DNA from: Owenia fusiformis
Taxonomy: Eukaryota; Annelida; Polychaeta; Sabellida; Oweniidae
Length of the DNA: 64,000 bases
Direction: 5' to 3'
Assembly: GCA_903813345.2 (NCBI GenBank)
Contig: CAIIXF020000001.1
Span: 47,197,885 to 47,261,884 of the forward strand
Below, one piece after another: positions 38,401 through 50,400 of this stretch (positions are counted from its first letter, which is position 1; each line of letters starts with the position of its first letter). The position numbers were made by a program, and so were the translations under genes. The notes under the pieces are model-generated. The model saw only the letters and a program-made list of their open reading frames with translations, did no database searches and had not been told where the DNA came from.

Positions 38401-41400
38401 TAGAGGAGCGAGCATGTCAAATCTCTTTCGTAAAGTATTCTAAAAAATGAAACGTAATAAAAGTACACATTTCAAATTCTGAAATGTATATACACGGGGT
38501 ACCATCGAATAATTTTGGCAACGTACCGGAGAACGACATTTTACTAAGAAATGGCAATAATTTAGCACAATATATTTTTTAACTAGAGTTCTACTTTGAT
38601 TTTGACAAAAGTAAGTATTCCATGCAATGGCTATTTCATTCGTGAGTTTGTAGGAATTCTGTTGGAACCGAGTTCTGATCAAGTACGAAGTTATTGAAAT
38701 CGGCGCAGTCGGACTTTACTCCGAAAGATGGTTTTTTGATTATAACTTTTTACAACATTTAAGTATAGACTTTTGAAAAAAGTACAGAATAGTCCTTATA
38801 CTATTGAATAATTCTGTTATTTCTGATTCACACGACTCTGATTTGTTTAATTTAAAAAAAAGTTTTAAAAATATTACTTAGGAACGTAACCGGAGCTGGG
38901 AACGTAACCGGAGCAGATCAGTTGAATTGTATAATTTAAAAAAATAAAATATATGATTTAAAGCATATGTATTTTTTACAAACACATATGAATGTTAAAA
39001 TGAGCATTTATTACCCTTCACTTACAGGAAAATCAATGCATCGAAACAAAGATGGATAACAACTGGTTTTGCATAAAACAATAAACGGGCACTCACTCAA
39101 ACATCTAACGTTTATATGGAGGGGGGGGGGGGTTAGGTGAAGAATTTCAGAAAGCATATGTTGATTCGATTTGGTCGAGCACATGACAAGTACTTAACAC
39201 ACCTACGCTATATACAGTTCATTGTATCCTAACTTTTTTAATAATCTAGCATTTAAATGCTTTTATTTCCCCTGAAAAAGAGAAGTTGTCTTAGAAGTAT
39301 AATACATGTATGTATAAACAGTATATATATACGAAATTAGTATAACAGAGTGGGTTCTAATAGTTCGCTGAACAAATACAATGGGTGAAATCAAATGGGA
39401 TTATTTGCTTACTACATTTAATCACTTCATTCTCCAAATGATTGTTCTATGTTTGATAGCCTCTCTAAGGTAAGTGCACTTATGCATGGTAAAAACCAAA
39501 TTTAATTTTTCACAATGGATAATTTTTTTTCTTTAAATAAAATGTAATAAATACGCATTCGAACAATCCCGTATGTTTTTAAATTAGTATATGTGCTTTA
39601 GATCATATATATTTTTTTTTTTTGATTAAATAATTCATCTGATCTGCTCCGGTTACGTTCCTAAGTAATATTTTTAAAACTTTTCTTTTAATTAAACAAA
39701 TCAGAGTCGTGTGAATCAGAAATAACAGAATTATTCAAAAGTATAAGGACTATTCTGTACTTTTTTCAAAAGTCTATTCTTAAATGTTGTGAAAAGTTAT
39801 AATCGAAAAACCATCTTTCGGAGTAAAGTCCGTCTGCGCCGATTTCAATAACTTCGTACTTGATCAGAACTGGGTTCCAACAGAATTCCTACAAACTCAT
39901 GAATGAAATAGCAATTGCATGGAATACTTACTTTTGTCAAAATCAAAGTAGAACTCTAGTTAAAAAATATATTGTGCTAAATTATTGCCATTTCTTAGTA
40001 AAATGTCGTTCTCCGGTACGTTGCCAAAATTATTCGATGGTACCCCGTGATATACGACCACTCTTTAAGCTTCTTTTCTCAGTTTGTACTGCAATCCAAC
40101 TTATGCATGGTAATCATGAAAATGATAGTCAACTTCCATTTCAGTAAAGGGTATTTGCCTTTCGTAGTGCCCTCTGTGGATCCATCGGCCTGACATGGTC
40201 ATTTTTTACGGCAACTTAATTATTTGAAGTAAAATGATTTATGAAGCTAAATACATTTAATGGTATGGACTGTGGATTGTTCTACCCTCTTTAGTCGTTC
40301 CAAAAGGTAAGTTGAATGTATCTTGAAATACGAAAATGCAAAATTTGATTTTAAGATCGTTCTTTATTTGACTAAGAGTTATGGCTATCTGATGCAACTA
40401 CAGTAAAATATGTGTACAGTGAATACATATGGAGCCCAAAAATGTGTTCCCACTAGATGTTCACTCCATAGAGGCAATTTCATACAGAAGCCAGAGGAAT
40501 ATTTGATAAGACGAGGTATTCACTAGAGAAAGATATTCATTGATACAGGTTTTACAGTGCAGCACGTTTACAAAGACGTTTTTTATAATTTTATTCTATG
40601 AAAAACGATGAATTTCATGAATTTCAAATAATTACAAATTAAATCTGTATTGCGATCATCTTATATACAGTAATATTATAATATTATGTGGTAAAAGGTT
40701 ATACATCTGTCAGAATGCATGATGTCTGTGCGCTATTTCGAATAAGTAAATTCATATTAGCCCTATTTACACTACACGTGACATTTCAAAACGTCTAAGT
40801 GAAAACGTATTAGAAATATTATGTTGAGTTTACATCATGTTGATTCATGTTGATTTCAGTACAAACCTCCAAAAATGCTAAGAGTGGTCGTTTTTATATC
40901 TCAGATTTACATTACCCCATATCTCCAAGAGGCTGCTTGTCATTATTTAGGAAAGTGATTTGTGACATTCTCTCTTCTAAAGCCCGGTATACACCAATGG
41001 GGCAAGTTGGGACCTCCATAGACTTAACATTGCGTGGGACCTCGTGGGACCTTTTGGGACTTTGCCCCATGAAGTCCTTGGGACTCCGTGGGATTTTGCC
41101 CCATCTTGCCCCATCGAGTCCCACGAGGTCCCATGAGGTCCCATGAAGTCCCACGTGGGACTCGATGGGGCAAAATCCCACGAAGTCCCATGGAGTCCCA
41201 TCGAGAATGAACATGTTCATTCTTTCCATGGGGCATCGTGGGATTTTCGATCATATGACGTGTTGTGTGAAGCCCGACATACACCAATGGGGCACAGTGG
41301 GATTTGATGGGACTTGATGGGACTCCATGGGGTACGATGGGACAAAGTCATCAAGGTCCCATGGGACTTCGTGGGATTCGATGGGGCAAATTGGGATTCG

Positions 41401-44400
41401 ATGGGGCAAGATGGGACTCGATGGGGCAAGTGGGATTTTGCCCCATTGGTGTATACCGGGCTTAAGGGTACTTTTAAAAGATATAATTTGAATCTTAAAT
41501 ACTTAACGTAGTTCACAGTTAAAACTGCTCCGTCACAGCTGACAAAAAATGTAAACATTATTTTTTATAAAAAATATTAAAAATACCCAATACATCAAGA
41601 TATCATTAATACCTTCAGAGTTATGCTGAAAACATATGTAAATATTATCGTGTCACTATATTGTACCATTAAAAAGAAATAAAACAAATGGTACATTTTG
41701 GAGTATGATACCCCGGCGCCGTTTTCAATAGCTTTTACTCTTGGCGTTGTTGGACTTCAAACAAAAGTTAAAATTACCCGCAAATGATATACCCATTGCA
41801 TGGAGTAAGAAATTTTCTTTGGTATAGCGAAACATGTGAGTAAAAAAATAAATTGTGTGGGTTTCTTAGTGTTTCTATGCAAAATAGCACGCTCCGTCAC
41901 AGCGGACAAATTTTTCGATACCAGCCTGTGATATTGTTCATGACTCCGAGCATTGGGCTCATCACAAAGCTCTCTGGTCGGATATCTTTTAGGAAGCTCT
42001 TGGTGCTGCCTGGAATACATAGAGTAGACAGATGTCAGTAAAATATATACTTTTATGATTTTATGGCACACTTCTAGTGATTGGTATATACATTGTCCTG
42101 TCTTCCACAAAATGTTGCAAGATTTTATTCCTGTGTATTTACAGCCGTGACAGAAGACATATTCAAGATTGGATCAATGTCTCCAGGTGCAATGTTGTTT
42201 GAGGCATCAAGAGAATTCCAGGTAAATACCATATATATTTGCATACAACCAATGGCCATACATGAATGTGATTGTGTTACCTCATAGTAAAGTACTTAGC
42301 ACATGTACTAGTGCTTTTTTTGACATTTCTCACTGAAAATGTTTCTAAATACAGTAAAACCTGTCTAATCCGAACACCCATGGGACCAGCCAAAAGCGTT
42401 CAAATTGGCAGGTGTTCAAATTTCGAGGATATTGTTGGTCGGGGGGGATTTTCATTGATCAGTCTACTATATTGAACACTTAATACTTAGTCAGAAAACA
42501 ATACAATACGAGTGCTCATTCGAGATGATGCATAATCTTTCAAAATATCAAGGGCATTCAGGATGTCAGATGTGCCTTTTTAGGAGGCATTTTAGTGATA
42601 GGATATTACGAAGTTGAATTTTTTCTCTTTCTCGTGATATAATCTTGTCTGCAAATGTGTCTGTGTTGTCTTTGTGATTATAAAACATTTACTGATTGAA
42701 CCCTAGCTATCGTAACAGACCCATGGGTTAAAAACAGTTAAGACTTGTTCATAATCCAAATCAAAAACATCCAGTTAATTTAAAATAAGGATAAACCAAT
42801 TATCTCCCAGATTCTCACCTTTCTCTTAATCCAAATCAAAAACGTCCAGGTAATTTCTAATAATGATAAAACAATTATAATCTTGTCTGCAAATGTGTCT
42901 GTGTTGTCTCTGTGATTATAAAACATTTACTGATTGAATCCTAGCTATTATAACAGACCCATGGGATATAAAACAGTTAAGACTTGTTCATAATCCAAAT
43001 CAAAAACATCCAATTAATTTAAAATAAGGATAAACCAATTATCTTCTTGATTCACACCTTTCTCTTAATCCAAATCAAAAACATCCAGGTAATTTCTAAT
43101 AATGATAAAACAATTATAATCTTGTCTGCAAATGTGTCTGTGTTGTCTCTGTGATTATAAAACATTTACTGATTGAATCCTAGCTATCATAACAGACCCA
43201 TGGGATATAAAACAGTTAAGACTTGTTCATAATCCAAATCAAAAACATCCAGTTAATTTAAAATAAGGATAAACCAATTATCTCCCAGATTCTCACCTTT
43301 CTCTTAATCCAAACATAAAACATTCAGTTCTTTTCTAATAGGATAAACCTATTAACTCCTGTATTCACACCTTTCCAAATCATCCTGTTGTTCTCCACAA
43401 TTAGGGATGTCATTGAGACTTAAATAAGTTAATTAGGACAATATTGGTTCTTTGATTACATTGCATATGTAAAGATAAATAACAACTGTAACATTGACTC
43501 AATATGTGGCTTTAATTGAAATGTCCAGAAATTTGATTTCTGATAAAATGTTCAGATTAGGCAGGTCAGTTTTTCAAATCTGGTTGTTCACTGTTCAGAT
43601 TAGGAGGTGTTCAGATTTCAAGGTTTTTTTAACATGGGAGTCAATGGGAGGAAAAAATGGGACCGAAAAAAAGTGTTCAAATTGGAAGGTGTTCGGATTA
43701 GCCAGGTGTTCAGATATACAGGTTTTACTGTATGTATATATGAGGCATTTTTATTTAAATCTCAATCATCTGGTAAATGAAATGCTTCAAGAGAATTTTG
43801 AGTTGAGAAAATATTGATTTTTTCAAAATGGTGACTGGACAACAGTCTAGTCTAGTCTGTTCATCCAAGTAGATAACCCATTTACCACTGATTCAATGAA
43901 CAATATGTAGTATCGTGGTAAATAGTGAGTGGTAACCTTTTTATGGTTTGCTGCTTTATTTCGATGATAATGATAATGATAATTCCCTCTTATAGAGAGG
44001 TAGCCAGCGTGCAGATGAGTACATACGTATGATACCTGACATCGGGAGAGCTGTAGAGGAATGCATCGAAGCTGCCGGTGAAGAGCATGAGCCAAGCAAA
44101 CAACAGTTGCTACTGAGGGTGAGAATTTATTTTACACATTATAAAGATGGCAGCACTGCAAATTCACTGTATGAATCGTGTTACTCCAAATGGACTCCAG
44201 ATAATGCACAAAAGGAAATCATGAAATTGCAAGATTAGATTTTTAAGATCATGTTCATCTATAAGTGAGAGGAGTTCACACACATGCTTATATTTTGTTA
44301 TTCTTATTAGGTTGTAATAATGGTTTATAATTGATGTCAAATGTTTTATACTGTTTAGGGGTGGTGTCCAAATTACATGTATCAACAGTCATGGAAAAAC

Positions 44401-47400
44401 AAAGTCAATTTTGTTATAGTTTGACCTCCCCCACTTTACCCTCATCTAATTAAATTTTAAAATATTGATTTGTCTTTCACCTGAATGTTAAAAAAGTTAA
44501 CAGTCTTCACTAAACAAAATCATCATTTACCCCTTCCCCTGACGGCACTAAATTTCTTATTTAACAACTGTTGAGAATTGGACATTTATATTCCACATAT
44601 TACATGTAGTTTGTATGTAGCCCGGGTATGCAGGTTAAAGTGAAGTGTGTACAATTAAAGTAAAGTCATAAAACAAATGTTCTAGTGACATCTGCCTGTC
44701 ATATGTATTCCAGGCAGCATCATTTGGAAAGTGTTTCCTGACAGATATCCAACCAGAGAGCTTCGTGAACATGTGTCAGATGCTGCGAGTCTTGAACAAC
44801 ATACATGACTACAAGCTGGCAATTCCACTCACTAAAACTCAGTATCCTTTTGAATTTCTCACAAACAATCATGTTTCTTAAACTTAAGCAGACATTGTAA
44901 AGTGGGAGGATATATCTTAATCTAACTGATTTCAACAAATGCCCATTAATCACAAAATATTTCAATCGATGTTCAAAGCACTTTAGTCAACAGATAATTA
45001 TTTTTCAGAATGTTTAAAAGTCAGCAATCTTTGAAATCTCATTGAATTGTAGCATGCCTTTAGGTTAACATTTGTGTTACTTTTTTTATTTAAGTTAATA
45101 GATCGAGGAATCGGAAGTAAGCTTAACTGCAATAGGGTCATTACTGTCATTCCTGACCTGCCTCCTCATCTCATTATAACCTTAACATTTGAGACTTGAA
45201 CAGCTTACAGTTCCTGTACTCATAGACCGCTTGGTTTTACGGAGACAGTACTGTCTTGCTATCAGAATATGTCAGTACCTGAATATACCTGAGGCTGATG
45301 GGGCTAGCAGGATACTGGCTCATTGGGCATGTTATAAGGTATGTACAAAAGGAGTGTTACTGGCACTTAAGAAATTGGTGTATTATGAAGTAAGCCTTCA
45401 TATTCCATAAAGTACATACACTAATATGTACTGTATACAAGCACTAGTATATTCAGACAATTTTTACACTGCACTACAGAGGCCTCATTATCATCTGGTC
45501 GCAAATAGTTGCGTTGCGTCTGCGATGCGATTGCGATCGCAATTCGTAACGCATGCGATGCGTGATATTATCAATTGAGCGCAATCGCAGACGCAAAGCA
45601 ATCGCAAAACAATTAAAACGTAAGTTGCGATCGCAAGTCTAGAGTGTATTTTGGCGCGAAATTTAAAAGAACACTGGCGCTATTTTTTGACATTGATTGA
45701 TTGAAATTGATAGAAATCCAATAATTGATATGATTTGATTGGTTTCGCATGCATTACACTTGTGCAAGACATAAGTGCGCCAAAATGCAAATCGATTTAC
45801 ATTGAACAGACGGTAGTCGAAGAAACATGTCGAGGGCAAGGAATTGGACAAATGATGAACAAGAATTATTAGTATCTCTCATTGAGAAGGATGCAAATAT
45901 TCTTTTGGCACCACTAAGCTGTCAAATAACAATACAGTCACAGGATAGTTGCTGGGCAAGGGTAGCTGAAAAAATAAGTTCACTTGGTGTGGAAATGAGG
46001 ACTAGAAAAAACGTTATGTAAGTCACACATCACTGAAAATAAATAACTGTTAAAACGGGAAGTTGTCATGCTACTGAAACTAACTGAAATAAAATGAACT
46101 TTGGGTCGTTGTTGTATGTGTTCTACAATGCTTCTATCTAAAATCCGTCAACATGATTTTTCAACAGACAATGAAACGATAACAGCTAATGAGTGAGTTT
46201 TCTATTTGGTGGTGTATGTTTACATTTTATACACATGCAAGAAAATTGCAAGTTGTTGGTTCCATATCGATATATGTTTAAATATGTCTCCAGTGTATTG
46301 CATTTATTTCCTTTGGTGTTCTTGTACTTTTGCAGACGATGTAGGTGAGGTACATATACACTAGGAATACTCAGAACATCAGTGTAGTAGGGGCAAGATT
46401 AATTCACCAAACAAGCTTTATTAGCTAGATAAATATTTAATTGGCGAAAATCCTATGCTCCAAAGAGCACGAAATATTGCAGGCACCAATCTAAGACGTA
46501 TACAGTATGTGATGCGTTCGCAATATTTAGAAACAAACGTGATTTTTAAGGATTTACAGGCTCAATTAAATGTATATTTTAATCATATTAAATAAATAAA
46601 ATTGAACAATTTCTTCGATACTATTGATTAATACTTAACAGGTAGTGAAATGACCGATATAAAACACCACAAAATATCCATTAACATAGATAAAATAACG
46701 CTCAAAGATGAACTAGATTTGCGATTTGATTTGCGACAGGGTAAACGTCGTCGCAAATTTTTGTTTAGTTGCGATCAGAAAATCTATAACTTTGCGTCAG
46801 ACTTGCGATGCGATGGAATGATAATAACATTTTTGGGAAATAGTTGCGTTGCGATGTCTTGCGATGCGATTCGCATGCGATTTTGCGTTGCGACCAGATG
46901 ATAATGAGGCCTCTGAATAGGCATACATGCATTATCATATTAGTATATTCGATAAAATACTTATTTTATATGGATTACTTGCAGTGAAACTGATGTTCTG
47001 TTCATCTCTTCTACAAAGAATGCCTTTTAATACTCAGAAGTAAAAAAGTATTTTTTGTAGAGACGATATCTCTGTATATGTTTCACATGTATTTTATGTA
47101 GTTATGTAATAACAGGTACAACAGACCCATGTTGATGATGAATTGGTTGCAACAGCTATTGCCAATAAACTAGGTGACACCCCTGGAGTGTCTTATTCTG
47201 AGATTGCCAACAAAGCTATTGAATGTGGACGCACTGAGCTTGCAATAAGGGTAACCTTTTTTGATCATAAAGCATGCATGTTGTTAAATGCAATTTGTCA
47301 ATTTTGTATTTGACATTTAAAAATATTTAGATTAATTTCTACACTTCAAGTGGTTCATTGAGTAATCAAACTTGAGAGATATACTTGGGTGGTGTGGCAA

Positions 47401-50400
47401 ACACAAAGACCAGTGATGTCAATAAATGTAATTTATGATTGATATTGATGTTAGAAATGCCAACTAGATGAGTGCAACTGTCAGTATGCCCAATTGAATG
47501 ATCAAGCTCACCTGTGATATTTATTGTACAGTTCTCTAATCTATTTAGTTTTGACTCAAACTTTGAAATAAATGTTACTGTAAAGACTCTTAAATTCATA
47601 ATGTCACTGTCTCTTTTTTAAGTTAGTATGCTATATGGGTAATACTCCATTTCTATTTGCAGCTGTTAGACTTTGAACCAAAGGCTGCCGAACAGGTCCC
47701 ACTACTTATGAAGATGAAACGTGACACTAATGCCCTCTATAAGTCAATTGAGAGTGGAGACACAGACCTCAGTAAGTAATGTGTATTCTAGATAGATGAT
47801 TGAAAACATATAATTGATTAATTAATGTTTGTTTGTTTGCTTGTTTGTTTGTTTTGGGAGCTCATTGCTTTGTTTCTAATCATTATTTCTCATATTTAAA
47901 ACATGTAATACCTGATATAAAATTAATGTTAAAAATATTTGTATATTTTTATCATCATGATAAACCATGACATCTCATTTTCTTCTCAGCCCTGAGATGT
48001 TTCAGGTGAAACAGAAAGCTGCTATGAGTATCAGAATGTATGTTTATGGACATAGGGAATTATCAAATTTGTCAAGATATCACATTTCAGTTACTAAAAT
48101 TTATTCCATCATAAAGCAAACAAAATGAATCAATGCAAGTCATTAGTAGTTTTACAACCATGTTTATTGCTATCAAACGTGTATTTAATGTTTATAATAC
48201 TGTGCTATATAATTGCAGTGTACACAGTGATCTTACACTTGAAAGAGATAATGCCATTAGGGGACTTCTTGATGACAATACGGACCCATCCAATAGCTCA
48301 TGCTCTCTATCTGCAGGTGAGATGATCTGATGATTTTAAATTATACATTACAACCAATCGAAATGACTGAACAAAAAGGATCCAGTCTGATACTTTTTAT
48401 CATACGTATTAAAGGATATTGTTATGTGATATTGTAGTCATTTTGGCTGACAGCCAATGGCTTACTTTTCTATCTGTATTTACACACATTTCTGCTTTGA
48501 TTGATTTGAACTTTTCAAGGATGTTTCTTTGTCTGGAGATCTAAAATTGATTTGTTGTTGGCATGCTTTTAAAATTAATGATGACCATTTTTCACTTTTA
48601 GGTTTGACATTGTGCCTTGTTATTCCCAGAGGAACATATTCTTTCTCATGAAATTGTTCAACTTCTACAAACCAGTATATCTGGCATTTAAACTATGTTC
48701 AAATGACCATGCTAAGCAAGAATAAAGTCGGTCATCATCGTAACATTTTTGGAATTTTTTCAATGGCCTGATTGATAATGATAGTTATTAGTCATTAACA
48801 CATTTTCTCAGTGTGCTTTAAATAAATCAGAACTTGAGGGAAATAGGTTTCCCCATTTGTTTGTTTGTCTGTTTTCCATTTGTCTCACTGTAAGTTTGTC
48901 TACAGTACAGTTTTCAGACAATGAAAACTGCCCATAACAATTTCAGTGGGTTTCATAGCAGTAATTTACATTTAGGCTCCTACTTTTGCCCTGTTTTAAG
49001 GAAATTGGCATTTTGTTGTCATCATTTCACATTTTTTTACCCAAAAATCTTTTACAGGTTTACAGTTTTCTGGTGCTCTATTTTTGGAGAGTTGGGCATT
49101 TTTGGAGGTAACTATTTGTATAGCAGTAATTTACATTTAGGCTCCTACTTTTGCCCTGTTTTAAGGAAATTGGCATTTTATTGTCATCATTTCACCTTTT
49201 TTTACCCAAAAATCTTTTACAGGTTTACAGTTTTCTAGTGCTCTATTTTTGGAGAGTTGGGCATTTTTGGAGGTAACTATTTGTGTGTCAACTGGAGATG
49301 GCCCAAATTATGAAGTCAGTTAGAATGGATGAATGGCTGAATGATATGATGAACAGGGATAATTGTACCTGTTGTTTGAAGTTTGATACTCCCTAGGTTT
49401 CATATATGTACAGTTCACAGTGAAACCTAAATATGTGTGCTTGCAACGAGTCCATCTCCACAGTTTTGATCAAGTGGAAATCAAATTATCAATTAAAATG
49501 TCATGTATTATCGGTGTTAGTTGGTGTGGTGAAGTGTAATTTTAAGTGGGCTTTATTGATCTTAATCACAGTTTTTAAATGTTTAAGATATTAAATTAAT
49601 GGTCTTGTATATGATGCTAATATCTACATGTACTGTATTGAATGCATGGTGGTCTCAACTACATTCCACATATGCTATAGTCCTTCATCTCCAGATGATG
49701 GTATTATGTACTATCACTTTCCCTGTAAAACATATTTTTCTGTTCTGTTATTAGGGGACTGATGGTTGTGACTCTTGTTGCATTGAATTTCCTTTATTGT
49801 TTCTCTTAACTTGTTTGTGTTGCCATAATAGACCCACAAGAGCCAATTTCTGTGTCCAGCTTTGGGATTGTGTTATAGTACAAAGTTATAGTGTTACCAG
49901 ATTCTCTAGAATATATATACAATAGTTTGTCACACATGTCATCTCCTGGCAAGTCATTTTATTTGTTTTCATTTGACAATATTCTTAGTACAATTTGTTA
50001 ATTGCACATTCGTTAATCATAATTTACAAGTTCTGAGTAAAAGGTATGGATTCCTAAGGTAGGATGCTGTTCTAAAAGGGGTATATATCTAACAGCTAGA
50101 TCTTTTTTGCAAATAAATTCAATGGAAAATAGTTAAATTAATTGATCGCCACCTAAATGCTTAATAAAATATATATATTCACGAAAAGAATGACTTTCAT
50201 TAAGTATATGATATATTGTAGTAAAATATGTCTTAAGTTAGCAACATCTTCAATGACATTCGGAACATACTCCAAAGTTACTCACTGTTCACAGTTTTTT
50301 GGGCATTAAAAGCATCTATAGCATCTTTCTCTGTATTTTATGTTAATTCCTCTTCCAGCTAAACTTGACATTTATGGAGTTAACTAGATAACATAAATGT

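Larger units (their letters stand above)
28313..42144. other. VPS16 intron 9, 13.8 kb, host of a nested gene
   Basis: A U2-type intron (GTTAGT donor, TTTACAG acceptor). It carries, in order, a 0.8-kb inverted-repeat element, a GTCC microsatellite relative, a tRNA-derived SINE head, a tandem-repeat element, a TA-flanked inverted-repeat element, the Kv channel gene and a 4-kb foldback. The stretches 29.6-30.4 kb and 36.1-37.9 kb show nothing beyond a copy of module B near 29.93-30.05 kb. Confidence 0.75.

Noticed and set aside
38440-40147. Near-identical 63-residue frame on opposite strands, looking like a conserved protein
   Set aside because: The two copies are the arms of one foldback, so identity comes from the inverted repeat and not from coding constraint.
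40847-41558. Several Trp/Gly/Pro-rich frames of 65-113 codons
   Set aside because: They are by-products of the GGGACTC/TGGGGCA words in the TAA-flanked MITE and occur in many frames.
48921-49238. 105-codon frame with an internal protein repeat
   Set aside because: It is a 165-bp tandem duplication whose length is divisible by three; there are no gene signals.
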